Below are positions 17,227-26,660 of a stretch of 64,000 bases of DNA, piece after piece. A model generated the notes under the pieces. That model was not told where the DNA came from, made no database searches, and saw nothing but the letters and a program-made list of their open reading frames with translations. The DNA is from Halostagnicola sp. A56 (GTDB taxonomy: Archaea > Halobacteriota > Halobacteria > Halobacteriales > Natrialbaceae), in NCBI RefSeq assembly GCF_000691505.1, contig NZ_JMIP02000013.1, positions 62,001 to 126,000 on the forward strand. Reading direction: 5' to 3'. Made by a program: the position numbers and the translations under genes. Position 1 is the first letter of the stretch. The number at the start of each line of letters is the position of its first letter.

Positions 17227-18325
17227 CTACTGACAGGTCCCGCTCGCCGTGACCTCGACGTCCTCGGAGAGCGCCGCGGCCGCGCCAGTCGCGATTTCCT
17301 TCCAGTAGGCGCGTCGAGTCTCCGAACTCTGTGCGAGGAAGACGCTGTCGGCACCGAGCTGGTCGACGAGCAGCCCGTCACCCGTCAGGCCGTCGTCGGC
17401 CGGCAACGTCGCCTGCTCGGCACAGGAGGGCAACGCGGCGTTGATCGAATCCCGAACGCCCTCGAGCGTCGAGAGCGGCGCGTTTCCAGCGACGACGATC
17501 CCGGTGTCACAGACGCCGCCGAAGTCCACCGCGACGTCGAAGTCGGTGTCCGCGACCGTCTCGAGTTCGGGATACGAGTCGGGCGAGAGCGCCATCGACG
17601 GGACGTACCATCGCTGGAACGCGCCCGCATCCGGCCCCCAGCCTTTCGTCCGCCAGCAGGTCGTGCCAGCAAGATCCGCGGCGTGTTCTGCCTGATCGTC
17701 CGTCTTGGGCTGGACGGCGCCGCCGTGGGGCGCGATGAAGATCTGGTCGGAGCCGTTCGCGTCGAGGCGCTCGATCAGCTCGCCCTGCTCTCTGGCCTCC
17801 GACTCGGAGAGACTCGGGTTCGGAATCGTCGACGTGATCTCGGCGTCGAACTCCTCGTCGCTCACCGAACAGTCGCCGGCGGGGCCGGGACAGTTCGTCT
17901 CGTCGGTCGTCGCCTGTAGCTCGGCCGATCCGAGGTCGAGCCGACAGCGAGCGCTGTCGGACATGCGAACGATGTCCTCCGGCGCCTCGGGGCGTTTTTT
18001 CCGCGATCGTATAGACCGCGAACTCGCTCGGGTCGTCCGGTCGGGACAGTCGAACCTGCTGGCCCGCCGAGAGCCCGTGTGCCGAGAGCAGTCGCGGATC
18101 GGCCGAAATCGACGTTCGATCTTCCACGAACTCGGCCTGTCCGTCGGCGAGCGAACAGACGAGACACGTCTCGAGGTCCGCCTCGCTGATGGCACTCGTG
18201 GCCGCCTGGTAGGAGCCGACGGCGAGGCCGAGTGCCGCCGGGGTTCCGACCATGGCGGTCAGGAGCGATCGTCGCGACGGGTTGAACCGGTCGATGCGTC
18301 CGTTGGTGTCTGAATCGTTTGTCAT
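17227..18325 (-). pseudogene. Tat-exported poly-gamma-glutamate hydrolase-like protein, one-base frameshift
   Basis: The gene reads in one frame from the ATG at 18325 to about 18000 and then continues in another to 17227. The first part has a Tat signal (SRRSLLTAMVGT). The second part holds IFIAPHGGAVQPKT, the zinc-binding signature of the YjqB/PghP family (PF05908), phage-type enzymes that cut poly-gamma-glutamate. The break is in a T6 run at 17995-18000 (A6 on the coding strand); removing one A restores one protein of about 365 residues. It may be a true mutation or a sequencing slip. Placement after pgsB and pgsC supports a role in trimming or releasing the capsule polymer outside the cell. 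It is intact apart from this one base. Confidence 0.75.
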
Positions 18326-18446
18326 GATGTCATCGTTTCGATGGGAGCGTACCGCCTCCCGAGCGGCAGTCGACGAGCGAAGCGCCTCTGGCCGGATATC
18401 GACGAGTCGAGTGACACTCGTCGAGTGGGATTTCGTCTTTACATGA

Positions 18447-19724
18447 TCACCTCTGTACGCGAGAGAGTCGGGACGGCGATCCGTCGGCATCGCTCGACGG
18501 CTGGGAATCGACCGACTGGACCGGGAGCTGGGAATCGACCGGTTTCCGGGGCAGTTCCAGTTCGAGATCCGATGCGGTCGCCCCGTCCGATTCCGGCGAC
18601 TCGGCGTGGCGCTCGATCGCGTCGTCGAGATCGCGCATGAACTCGGCGACGGTGTTTCCCATCACGAGCACCGGCCAGCCGTCCGCGATCATCGACTCGA
18701 GGACGGACTCTGCCGACTCGGATTCGTGATCGTGGCTGACAACCGGGAACGAAGATTTTTCGGCGAACAGATCCGCGTGACCGCCCGCGACTCGCGCCTG
18801 TTCGATCGCGCCGTCCTCGAAGAGTCCCTCGAGGTAGTCGTGAAACGACGCGGTGCGAGCGCGCCGGTCCCGGCGGAGGTAGACGAACGGCTGGATCCGT
18901 TCGTCGTCGACGAGTGCCTGACGCACCATTTCGGTGCTCTCGACGTCGTTGACATCCGCCGCGTTGTAGACTCGACCGCCGAGCGCGTGGGTCCACTCGA
19001 CGCGAAACTCCGCGAGCATCGATTCGCGCTGGCGGTCCGACAGCGGTTCCTCGTCGATGGCTTCGAGAACGTGATCGAGCGCGTAGATGCATTCAGCGGC
19101 GGGGATATTCTCGTGACGTTCGGGAACGTCGACGTGGGAGACAGTCGCGTCGACGGCCTCGAGTTCGCGTTCGATGTACGCCCGGAGTTGCTCGTCCTGT
19201 TCGCCGTTGACGACGTGGGTTCCGGCGGGCGTCGCGCGAGCGAACGCCCGCGCGATGTCAGCGCGAGTCCCGCCGAGCGTATCGCGGTGGTCCTGGCGAA
19301 CGTTCGTGAGGACGAGCACGTCGGGGTTGCCGAACCGCTCGTTCATCATCCGGGTCGTGTAGTCCGTGATCCCCTGGTTCTCGAGGACCAGCGCGTCGAC
19401 TGGGAAGTACTTTCGAAGTTCCTCGACGTTCTCGTAGAGGGTGACGCGTTCACCGCGCTCGATCGGGTTCTCCTCGCCGTCGTACAGCGAGAGCGGGTGG
19501 TTGCCGGTTACCTTCGCGTAGGCGTCGTATCCTCGAGAGCGCAGGACGTCGTAGATCCGTTCGGTCGTTCCCGACTTGCCGCGGGTGCCGGAAACGACGA
19601 TCTTGACGTCGATTTCCTCGAGTCGGCGACGGTGTTCGGTGCCACGAGTGAGCGGTCCAGCGATGCGTCGAGCGAGCCGGGAGAGCGGCTCGGGAACGGC
19701 CGTTGAAGTGGTATCGTAAGACAT
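18447..19724 (-). CDS. pgsB: Poly-gamma-glutamate synthase PgsB/CapB
   Basis: This 425-residue protein resembles PgsB/CapB, a Mur-ligase-like amide ligase that uses ATP to add glutamate to the growing gamma-linked chain. The P-loop GTRGKSGTT is at residues 46-54, followed by AKVTGNHPLSLY, a DALVLENQGI segment, and VLVLTNVRQDHRDTLGGT, the conserved Mur-like acidic/His motif. A hydrophobic N-terminal membrane helix, common in Bacillus PgsB, is not obvious. The last 60 residues are low-complexity and contain a short repeat (VDSQLP, VDSQPS). It lies 34 bases after pgsC on the same strand, so the two form an operon. Confidence 0.9.
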   Translation of the reverse strand: MSYDTTSTAVPEPLSRLARRIAGPLTRGTEHRRRLEEIDVKIVVSGTRGKSGTTERIYDVLRSRGYDAYAKVTGNHPLSLYDGEENPIERGERVTLYENVEELRKYFPVDALVLENQGITDYTTRMMNERFGNPDVLVLTNVRQDHRDTLGGTRADIARAFARATPAGTHVVNGEQDEQLRAYIERELEAVDATVSHVDVPERHENIPAAECIYALDHVLEAIDEEPLSDRQRESMLAEFRVEWTHALGGRVYNAADVNDVESTEMVRQALVDDERIQPFVYLRRDRRARTASFHDYLEGLFEDGAIEQARVAGGHADLFAEKSSFPVVSHDHESESAESVLESMIADGWPVLVMGNTVAEFMRDLDDAIERHAESPESDGATASDLELELPRKPVDSQLPVQSVDSQPSSDADGSPSRLSRVQR

Positions 19725-19758
19725 TGATAGTGTATCGATAGTGGGAGTTCGTCAGGTG

Positions 19759-20934
19759 TCAGCTGTGGGTCCCGGCGGGCTGTCGATCAGTGCTCGAGCG
19801 CGCCGGTCGAAGTCGCTCGAGTCGAAGCGCGGACGCAGCGCCAACGACGACACAGGCGACGAGCAGCGCGATCTGGGGGAGCGCCGAGAGATCGGCTGTG
19901 AGCGCTCCGCCGGACTCCGGCGTCACGACCAGCCGAAGACCGCCGAGGAAGAGTGCGAACGCACCGGCCGACAGCGATATCGACGTCGAGCGGTGCTCCG
20001 GCGGCATCCGGTGGAGGTTGTACGCGGCGATGCCGATGAGGATAGCCGTAAAGAACAGGTGCAACCCGGAGGCAACCGGGAAGAACACCGCGATCGGAAT
20101 CGATCCAGCGAGCGCGATGACGAGGCCGGTACCGAGTAACACCCGTCCGTACAACAGCGTCGATCGGTGGAACTGTTTGAGGACGCCGTAGACGGTGCCG
20201 ACACCGAGGAGGTACAGCGGGATGATGGCGACCGACTGGAGTGCGAACAGCGCGAGCAGCGGCAGCGCGATGATCCCGTTGAGCCTGATACCCCACCGGA
20301 CGTACGACCCCTCCGAGACGAGCATTCCCAGCGCGATGACGAGGAGGACGACCGGAAGTGAGATCTCGAGGAAGCCGCCCATATCGCCGATCACGGCGTT
20401 CCGGGCCGCGGCGATGTCCGAGTTAGGCCCGTACAGTACCGGAGGCGTGAGTCGGCCGAGGCGGGGTGCCATCGTGAGATTGATGAGCGAACCGCCGAGG
20501 GCGATCAGCCCGATGAGCGTTCCGACGCTCGCGGCTACATCCTCGAGCCGCCGGTCCGAATCGAGCTGGTGGTAGTTGTAGGCCGCGACGCCCGGGAGGA
20601 TGCTCCCGGCGAACGTCGCCGTCGTGAGCGAAACCTCGAGGACGCCGAGCGTGAGGAGGCCACCGAAGACGACCAGGGGAACGACCATGCTGAGGATCAT
20701 ACCCGCCAGCAACAGCTGTCGCCCGAACAGCAGCGTTCGCCGCTGAAGTACCGCCAGCCCCACGTAAGCTGCGGTCACGCCGATGACGAACGCAGGGAGC
20801 GCGAGGACGTCATAGAGCGCGTACACCGCGTACATCGGTACCACGAGGACGCCCGAGAGTCGGAGTCCGTACACCTGCACGACGCCGATTCCCACCAGTA
20901 GTCCGACGATCATCACCAGCGAGGCAACGATCAT
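19759..20934 (-). CDS. pgsC: Poly-gamma-glutamate biosynthesis protein PgsC/CapC, tandem-domain form
   Basis: This 391-residue polytopic membrane protein starts at the ATG at 20934 (MIVASLVMIVGLLVG). Bacterial PgsC/CapC is about 150 residues. Here the same pattern appears twice: residues about 25-140 (LYDVLALPAFVIGVTAAYVG, RRTLLFGRQLLL, GVAAYNYHQLDSDRR) and about 225-330 (LQSVAIIPLYLLGVGTVYG, RSTLLYGRVLLG, GIAAYNLHRMPPEHR). The copies have diverged but align along their length. PgsC forms the membrane part of the PGA synthase with PgsB. The open frame extends to a GTG at 21093, but that stretch is Arg/Ser-rich and unlikely. No PgsA-type partner is in the window. Confidence 0.82.
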   Translation of the reverse strand: MIVASLVMIVGLLVGIGVVQVYGLRLSGVLVVPMYAVYALYDVLALPAFVIGVTAAYVGLAVLQRRTLLFGRQLLLAGMILSMVVPLVVFGGLLTLGVLEVSLTTATFAGSILPGVAAYNYHQLDSDRRLEDVAASVGTLIGLIALGGSLINLTMAPRLGRLTPPVLYGPNSDIAAARNAVIGDMGGFLEISLPVVLLVIALGMLVSEGSYVRWGIRLNGIIALPLLALFALQSVAIIPLYLLGVGTVYGVLKQFHRSTLLYGRVLLGTGLVIALAGSIPIAVFFPVASGLHLFFTAILIGIAAYNLHRMPPEHRSTSISLSAGAFALFLGGLRLVVTPESGGALTADLSALPQIALLVACVVVGAASALRLERLRPARSSTDRQPAGTHS

Positions 20935-21755
20935 CGTCGAATCGACCTCCACCGAAGTTCTCGGACGCGTCCGCCGGTACCTACCGCTCGCGCCGTCGAC
21001 AGACGGGCGCGAGCGCTTCGTACGAACTGGTTTTGACGAACTGTCTCCAGATCGCAGATGGCGTTCGTCGCTGGATAACCCATACGAGCCCACACATCGA
21101 ATTACTAAATAAAGTTTATCTAGTGCTGTATTTTACTTCTAGTTTATCTATACTAACTAGAGTTTTACTTATTGATATGGAAATATAACTAGTATGTTAT
21201 TAGTATGACGTTGGATGAATGTTCATTATATGAAGACCTATTCTCTAATCACTCGAGTATCCGCTCGAGAGTTGTCGAACTACCGAAGTTGTGTTTCTAC
21301 AGTTCGAGTTCGAGGAGGGACGAACGGATATCGGATGTTCAACCGTCAAATTTCTTTCCGTGAACGTTGTGGAACGAATCGAATCCGACCGTGTGCCGAA
21401 TTCGAACGCTTCCGATCGCTGACGAACCGCGCTTTCCCCACAAGCGCTGTCCGGACAGGTCAGTGCACGCGTCCGACTTCTGCGGCTGATGTGGAAAAAC
21501 ACGTCAGGCAAGCACTCGACGCTCGAGGTTTTTTACGAATACGTTATATCCGACTATATCTGGCGGAATGAACGATCTTAATACGGATTAAGTGACTTTG
21601 TATTTGAGTTCTCGAGAATACGTACAATTACGCACTCGTGTTTGAAGTGGGTGGGCAAATATTGTTAGACACGGGTATCTTTACACTGATTGTGCGTATA
21701 ATTCTCTCTGTGATGACCAAGCGTTTTTCATTCATCGGATCGAGAGTGACCGAAA
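20935..21755. promoter_or_regulatory. AT-rich divergent control region between pgs and ure operons
   Basis: These 821 bases hold no convincing gene. The middle (21100-21240) is very AT-rich and carries the direct repeat AGTTTATCTA at 21113-21122 and 21141-21150, plus several CTAGT/ACTAG strings (for example near 21138, 21156 and 21189). A TATA-like GTATAAT at about 21696-21702 lies 54 bases before the ureB start. The long distance and repeats suggest regulator binding, but which operon is served is unclear. Confidence 0.45.
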
Positions 21756-22154
21756 ATGAGTGAGATCGTCCCGGGAGAACTCGAGCCGGCCGACGAACCG
21801 GTCGTGATAAACGAAGGGCGGGAAACGACGGCCGTAACCGTCGAGAACACCGGCGATCGACCGGTGCAAGTCGGTTCGCACTTTCACTTCTTCGAATCGA
21901 ATCCCGGCCTCCTGTTCGACCGGAACGAGGCGTACGGTTTTCGACTGAACGTTCCGGCCGGTACCGCGATTCGGTTCGAACCGGGCTGTGAGCGCGAGGT
22001 CGACCTCGTGGCCATCGGCGGCGACCGCATCGTCCACGGAATGGGCGGACTGGTAAACGGCCCGCTCGACGAGGATGGGGTTCGAGAACGCGCGCTCGAG
22101 CGAGCAGCGTCGTACGGCTATCACGGCGTCGATATCTCGGAGGACGACCGATGA
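21756..22154 (+). CDS. ureB: Urease beta subunit
   Basis: This 132-residue protein is the beta subunit of urease, a nickel enzyme that splits urea to ammonia and carbamate. Family features are the start [24 protein letters not shown] and the segment [18 protein letters not shown]. It is the first gene of the urease operon. Its stop overlaps the ureC start (ATGA at 22151), which supports co-translation. The order ureB-ureC-ureA-ureG-ureD-ureE-ureF differs from the bacterial ureDABCEFG but is, to my knowledge, the usual haloarchaeal order. Confidence 0.96.
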   Translation: MSEIVPGELEPADEPVVINEGRETTAVTVENTGDRPVQVGSHFHFFESNPGLLFDRNEAYGFRLNVPAGTAIRFEPGCEREVDLVAIGGDRIVHGMGGLVNGPLDEDGVRERALERAASYGYHGVDISEDDR

Positions 22155-23857
22155 CCCGAGAGATGCCGCGTCGGGAGTACACGGATCTGTTCGGCGCGAC
22201 GGAAGGCGACCGGGTCAGGCTCGGTGATACGAACCTCTTCGCGGAAATCGAGACCGATTACGGCGTTCCCGGCGAGGAGGCGGTCTTCGGCGGCGGCAAG
22301 ACGATGCGCGACGGGATGGGGATGCAGTCGGGGACGACCCAGGCCGACGGGACCCTCGACTGGGTCTTTACGAACGTCGTCATCATCGATCCGGTGCTTG
22401 GGGTCTGCAAGGGCGATATCGGGGTCCGTGACGGCGAAATCGTCGGCGTCGGGAAGGCCGGCAATCCCGACACGATGGACGGCGTCGACATGGTAATCGG
22501 CCCGAGCACGGACACGATTCCCGCCGATGGACTGATCGCGACGGCCGGTGGGCTCGACATCCACGTCCACTTCAACAGCCCGCAGCTAATCGAGCACGGA
22601 CTCGCCTCCGGAATCACGACGATGCTCGGCGGCGGCTTCGGCGGCGGCGCGACGACCTGTACGCCCGGCCCGCGGAACGTCCAGCGATTCCTCCAGGCCG
22701 CAGAGGAGTGGCCGATGAACGTCGGCTTCTACGGGAAGGGCAACAGCAGCCGACCCGATGCCCTCCACGAGCAGGTCGAAGCCGGTGTCTGCGGGTTGAA
22801 ACTCCACGAGGACTGGGGATCGACGCCCGCCGCGATCGACACCTGCCTCGAGGTCGCCGACGAGGAGGATGTGCAGGTCTGTATCCACACGGACACGCTC
22901 AACGAGTCGGGCTTCGTCGAGGACACCTTCGACGCCATCGACGGGCGCGCGATCCACACGTTCCACATCGAGGGCGCGGGCGGCGGTCACGCGCCGGATG
23001 TCCTCGAGCTGGTCGGACACGAGCACATGCTCCCTTCCTCGACCAATCCGTCGATGCCCTACACCGAGAACACGTTCGACGAGCACCTCGACATGGTGAT
23101 GGTCTGTCACCACCTCAACCCCGACGTTCCCGAGGACGTCGCGTTCGCCGAATCGCGGATCCGCGCCGAAACCCTCGGCGCGGAGGACGTGCTCCACGAC
23201 ACGGGTGCGATCAGCATGATGACCTCGGACTCCCAGGCGATGGGACGCATGGCGGAGGTTATCAGCCGAACCTGGCAGACCGCCCACAAGATGAAAGACC
23301 AGCGCGGGCCGCTCCCGGCCGACGAGGGGACCGAGGCCGACAACGCCCGCATCAAGCGGTACGTCGCCAAGTACACGATCAACCCCGCGATCACGGCCGG
23401 TATCGACGACTACATCGGTTCGCTCGAGCCCGGAAAACTGGCCGACATCGTCCTGTGGAAGCCCGCGTTCTTCGGGATCAAACCGAAGGTGGTCATCAAG
23501 GGCGGGTTCCCCGTCTGGTCCCAGATGGGAGAAGCGAACGGCTCGCTGATGACCTGCGAGCCGATCATCGGCCGCGAACGGGCTGGCGCACAGGGCCGGG
23601 CCAAACAGGCGCTTTCGGTGTCGTTCGTGAGCGAAGCCGCCTCCGAAAACGGCGTCGCCGACGCCTACGACCTGAAAACGCCGGTTCGGCCGGTGACCGG
23701 AACCCGCTCGGTACGCAAAGCGGACATGCTCCACAACGACCGCTGTCCGGACGACATCGACATCGACGCCCAGACCTTCGAGGTGTCCATCGACGGCGAA
23801 CACGTCACCTGCGACCCGGCCGACGAGGTCCCGCTCGCACAGCGATACATGCTCTGA
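22151..23857 (+). CDS. ureC: Urease alpha (catalytic) subunit
   Basis: This 568-residue catalytic subunit has every active-site residue at the standard position. Nickel ligands are His138 and His140 in HVHFNS, the lysine to be carbamylated is Lys217 in GLKLHEDWG, with His246 in CIHTDT and His272 in [10 protein letters not shown]. The flap Cys319 and catalytic His320 are in MVCHHLN, and Asp360 is in [10 protein letters not shown]. With UreA and UreB it forms the cytoplasmic enzyme. The gene looks fully functional. Ammonia from urea would feed nitrogen assimilation. Confidence 0.98.
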   Translation: MTREMPRREYTDLFGATEGDRVRLGDTNLFAEIETDYGVPGEEAVFGGGKTMRDGMGMQSGTTQADGTLDWVFTNVVIIDPVLGVCKGDIGVRDGEIVGVGKAGNPDTMDGVDMVIGPSTDTIPADGLIATAGGLDIHVHFNSPQLIEHGLASGITTMLGGGFGGGATTCTPGPRNVQRFLQAAEEWPMNVGFYGKGNSSRPDALHEQVEAGVCGLKLHEDWGSTPAAIDTCLEVADEEDVQVCIHTDTLNESGFVEDTFDAIDGRAIHTFHIEGAGGGHAPDVLELVGHEHMLPSSTNPSMPYTENTFDEHLDMVMVCHHLNPDVPEDVAFAESRIRAETLGAEDVLHDTGAISMMTSDSQAMGRMAEVISRTWQTAHKMKDQRGPLPADEGTEADNARIKRYVAKYTINPAITAGIDDYIGSLEPGKLADIVLWKPAFFGIKPKVVIKGGFPVWSQMGEANGSLMTCEPIIGRERAGAQGRAKQALSVSFVSEAASENGVADAYDLKTPVRPVTGTRSVRKADMLHNDRCPDDIDIDAQTFEVSIDGEHVTCDPADEVPLAQRYML

Positions 23858-23865
23858 GAGAACTC

Positions 23866-23982
23866 ATGACCGAACACACAACGATACCCACCGAAAGCCG
23901 ACGAATCCGATTCAGCGATCGAGCCGCAGGAAGCGCCCTGCAGAACCGAACGGCGAGCGTACTCGAGGTGAGCAGCCGATGA
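23866..23982 (+). CDS. Possible 38-residue coupling peptide between ureC and ureA
   Basis: A short frame starts 8 bases after the ureC stop and ends in a TGA at 23980-23982 that overlaps the ureA start. It thus fills the only real gap in the operon (121 bases). The peptide is polar and basic ([25 protein letters not shown]), with no motif. Ribosomes that translate it would finish exactly at the ureA start. It may simply keep translation going, or may be chance. Confidence 0.35.
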   Translation: MTEHTTIPTESRRIRFSDRAAGSALQNRTASVLEVSSR

Positions 23983-24383
23983 TGCTCTCGCCAAAGGAGA
24001 TGGAACGACTCACCGTCTTCACGGCCGCCGAACTCGCGCGTCGTCGCAAGGATCGCGGTGTGAAGCTCAATCACCCCGAAACGGTCGCGTACATCTCCGA
24101 CTGGGTCTGTGAAGGTGCTCGAGACGGAAAGTCCGTCTCGCAGCTTCGGGCCGAGGCGACCCAGCTACTCACCCGTGAGGACGTGATGGACGGCGTACCC
24201 GAGATGGTCGACATGGTCCAGATCGAGCCGGTCTTTCCGGACGGGACGAAGCTGGTCACTATCCACGACCCGATCCGCGCGGACTCTCGAGAACAACTCG
24301 AGGAACTGGACGACTCCGATGAGATAGCTCCCCTCGAGAACGTGGACGATCCCGAGGCCACTGACGAAGCGGGGGTCGAGTAA
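23979..24383 (+). CDS. ureA: Urease gamma subunit
   Basis: This 134-residue protein has the gamma subunit pattern: [40 protein letters not shown] and [20 protein letters not shown]. Bacterial UreA is about 100 residues; here an acidic tail of about 30 residues ([17 protein letters not shown]) is added, as expected for a halophile. Two adjacent ATGs (23979 and 23982) could serve as start. The last base overlaps the ureG start. Confidence 0.95.
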   Translation: MMLSPKEMERLTVFTAAELARRRKDRGVKLNHPETVAYISDWVCEGARDGKSVSQLRAEATQLLTREDVMDGVPEMVDMVQIEPVFPDGTKLVTIHDPIRADSREQLEELDDSDEIAPLENVDDPEATDEAGVE

Positions 24384-25003
24384 TGGGGTACCGCGACGTC
24401 GCGAAGATCGGCATCGGCGGCCCCGTCGGCTCCGGAAAGACGGCGCTCGTGAGACACCTCGTGCCGGCGCTCGTAGAGCGCGACTACGAGGTCGGGGTCA
24501 TCGCCAACGACATCATGACCCAGGAGGACGCGGACGTGTTCAGAGAGTCGTTCGCGGACACGATCCCTGAGGACCTCGTCGACGGGGTCGAGACCGGAGC
24601 CTGCCCGCACACGGGCATCCGCGAAGACCCGTCGATGAACCTCGCGGCGATCGACGAGTTCACCGAATCGCATCCCGATCTGGACGTGGTGATCGTCGAG
24701 AGCGGCGGCGACAACCTCGCCGCGACGTTCAACCCCGAACTGGCGGACTACTTCCTGTTCGTCATCAGCGTCGCCGAGGGCGAGGACATTCCTCGAAAGC
24801 GCGGCCCCGGCGTGACCCAGGCAGACCTCCTGATCGTCAACAAAACCGATCTGGCCCCCTACGTCGACGCCGACCTCGGCGTGATCGAGCGCGACACGGA
24901 GACCGTCAGAGGGGGCGACCCGTTCGTCTTCACCGACTGCAAGGCCGGGACGGGAATCGAGGACGTCCTCGAGCATATCGAGCACGAGGTGCTGTTCGCG
25001 TGA
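24383..25003 (+). CDS. ureG: Urease accessory GTPase UreG
   Basis: This 206-residue SIMIBI GTPase supplies the energy for nickel insertion into urease. The P-loop GGPVGSGKT is at residues 12-20. Other motifs are the metal-binding CPHT (Cys and His of the UreG dimer), [14 protein letters not shown], and the G4 motif VNKTDL. All are intact. It overlaps ureA by one base and ureD by four (GTGA), so translation is tightly coupled. Confidence 0.97.
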   Translation: MGYRDVAKIGIGGPVGSGKTALVRHLVPALVERDYEVGVIANDIMTQEDADVFRESFADTIPEDLVDGVETGACPHTGIREDPSMNLAAIDEFTESHPDLDVVIVESGGDNLAATFNPELADYFLFVISVAEGEDIPRKRGPGVTQADLLIVNKTDLAPYVDADLGVIERDTETVRGGDPFVFTDCKAGTGIEDVLEHIEHEVLFA

Positions 25004-26025
25004 GCGCTGGCGCAGAGGAAGACCCTCGAGCGAGCGAGCAGGCGCTCCCGCCCGCGTTCGAGACCTACGCCGCGGAATCGTTGGCGCAGGCACCGGCGGG
25101 CGGACCGGGTAAGAACGGACTGCTCGAGGCGACGCTTGCCCGCTCGGGTGACGAGCAGACGCGCCTCGTTCGCGACCGCGTTCACGTCCCGTACCACCTG
25201 ACGGGAACGCTCGAGACCGATCCCGTTCCGGGGCTGGCGACGCTCATCGCCCAGGAGCCGACCGGGGGCGTCGCCCAGGGCGACAGGCATCGACTGGCCA
25301 TCGAGACTCGACCCGGAGCGCACGCCCACATCACAACCCAGAGCGCGACGAAAGTCCACAGCATGCGGGCGAACTACGCCCACCTGGACGCGACGCTCGC
25401 GGCCCGCGCGGGCAGTTACCTCGAGTACCTGCCGGGGCCGACGATCGTCAACGAGGACGCTCGCTGTCTGCAGACGATCAGCGTCGATCTCGCGGACGAC
25501 GCCGCGGTCGTCGTCGGCGACGTGCTCGTTCCGGACGGGTTGAGCGACCACGAGCCGTTCGCGTTCGACCACTATCTGGCGCGCGTCGAGGCCGAACGCG
25601 ACGGCACGCTGGTCTGTGCGGATACGGTCGACATCCGGCCCGACGAGCGTGACCCGCGTCACCCGACGAGCGTGGGGGAGTACGCGGTCGTCGGCTCGCT
25701 GTACGTCTTCGCACCCGACCGGGACCTGCAGTCGTTGACCGACCGGGTTCACGATCGGCTTGAGGATGGGACCGAAGACGGAGCCAGACCCGCGTCAGCG
25801 AGCGCCACCGAACGCGACGGGGGCGACCGAGACGAGTGCGAATTCGGCGGCGACGGAGCTGGTTCCACCCTCGTCGGCGTTTCGGCGCTCCCACACGAGG
25901 CCGGCGTCGTCGTCCGCGTACTCGGCGACCGACAGCTCGACGTGACGAACGCGGTTCGCTCGGCGTGGGACGAAACGAGACGCGAGTTCTTCGATGTCGG
26001 CGTTCCGGCCGACCGGAGGTACTGA
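25000..26025 (+). CDS. ureD: Urease accessory protein UreD/UreH
   Basis: This 341-residue protein matches UreD, the scaffold that ties UreF and UreG to apo-urease and is thought to guide nickel. Family segments are [44 protein letters not shown] and [17 protein letters not shown]. The start is a GTG at 25000 inside the ureG stop. Residues about 250-290 form an acidic, poorly conserved insert ([20 protein letters not shown]) probably exposed to solvent. The stop overlaps the ureE start by one base (TGATG). Confidence 0.93.
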   Translation: MSAGAEEDPRASEQALPPAFETYAAESLAQAPAGGPGKNGLLEATLARSGDEQTRLVRDRVHVPYHLTGTLETDPVPGLATLIAQEPTGGVAQGDRHRLAIETRPGAHAHITTQSATKVHSMRANYAHLDATLAARAGSYLEYLPGPTIVNEDARCLQTISVDLADDAAVVVGDVLVPDGLSDHEPFAFDHYLARVEAERDGTLVCADTVDIRPDERDPRHPTSVGEYAVVGSLYVFAPDRDLQSLTDRVHDRLEDGTEDGARPASASATERDGGDRDECEFGGDGAGSTLVGVSALPHEAGVVVRVLGDRQLDVTNAVRSAWDETRREFFDVGVPADRRY

Positions 26026-26660
26026 TGCGGCGGATCGACGGGGTCCTCGGAAACGTCCACGCGGACGAGGACCTCGCGCGCGCTCGAGAACATCACGCGA
26101 GTGAAGGCACTCTCGAGCGGGTCGTGATCGCGGCGGATCGCCGACGGCGCTCGAGGTTTCGAACGACGACCGACGCCGGAACCGACGTGGGCGTCGTCCT
26201 CGAGAAGCCGGCGCTTTCGATCGGCGATGTGCTGGTCCACGACGAGGATCGAATGATAGTCGTCGCGTTCGAACCGCTCGAGGCGTTGGCGGTCGACCTG
26301 CCCGAGCCGACGCCGGAGGCTCTTGAGGCGGCGCTCGAACTCGGTCACCGCGTCGGAAACCAACACTGGGATCTCGCGATCGACGACGGCGTCGCGTATG
26401 TCCCGCTCGAGGCGGACCGCCACATCGTCGAGCGCGTCGTCGAAGACATCGTTCCGGGAGCGACCGTTCGGGCGGAGACCGTCGACGCGGAACTGTTCGT
26501 CACCGATCTCGAGGGCGATGGCGAGAGCGATCACACCCACGGCCATTCTCACGCGGGCGACCACGGCCACTCACACGAACCCGAGCACACGCACGAGTCA
26601 GCCCACGACCACCCGCAGGACCGCAGGGACCACAATCACGATCACCAGCATGGCGACTGA
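26025..26660 (+). CDS. ureE: Urease nickel chaperone UreE with His-rich tail
   Basis: This 211-residue protein starts at the ATG at 26025. The N-terminal domain (RFRTTTDAGTDVGVVL) and the C-terminal ferredoxin-like metal domain (HRVGNQHWDLAIDDG) match UreE, which delivers nickel to the urease complex. The last 45 residues are dominated by His with Asp and Glu (THGHSHAGDHGHSHEPEHTH and following), a strong nickel-binding tail as in Klebsiella UreE but longer. It overlaps ureF by 11 bases. Confidence 0.94.
   Translation: MRRIDGVLGNVHADEDLARAREHHASEGTLERVVIAADRRRRSRFRTTTDAGTDVGVVLEKPALSIGDVLVHDEDRMIVVAFEPLEALAVDLPEPTPEALEAALELGHRVGNQHWDLAIDDGVAYVPLEADRHIVERVVEDIVPGATVRAETVDAELFVTDLEGDGESDHTHGHSHAGDHGHSHEPEHTHESAHDHPQDRRDHNHDHQHGD

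Noticed and set aside
22586-23803. Long minus-strand frame opposite ureC
   Set aside because: Antisense of ureC, whose whole active site is intact on the plus strand.
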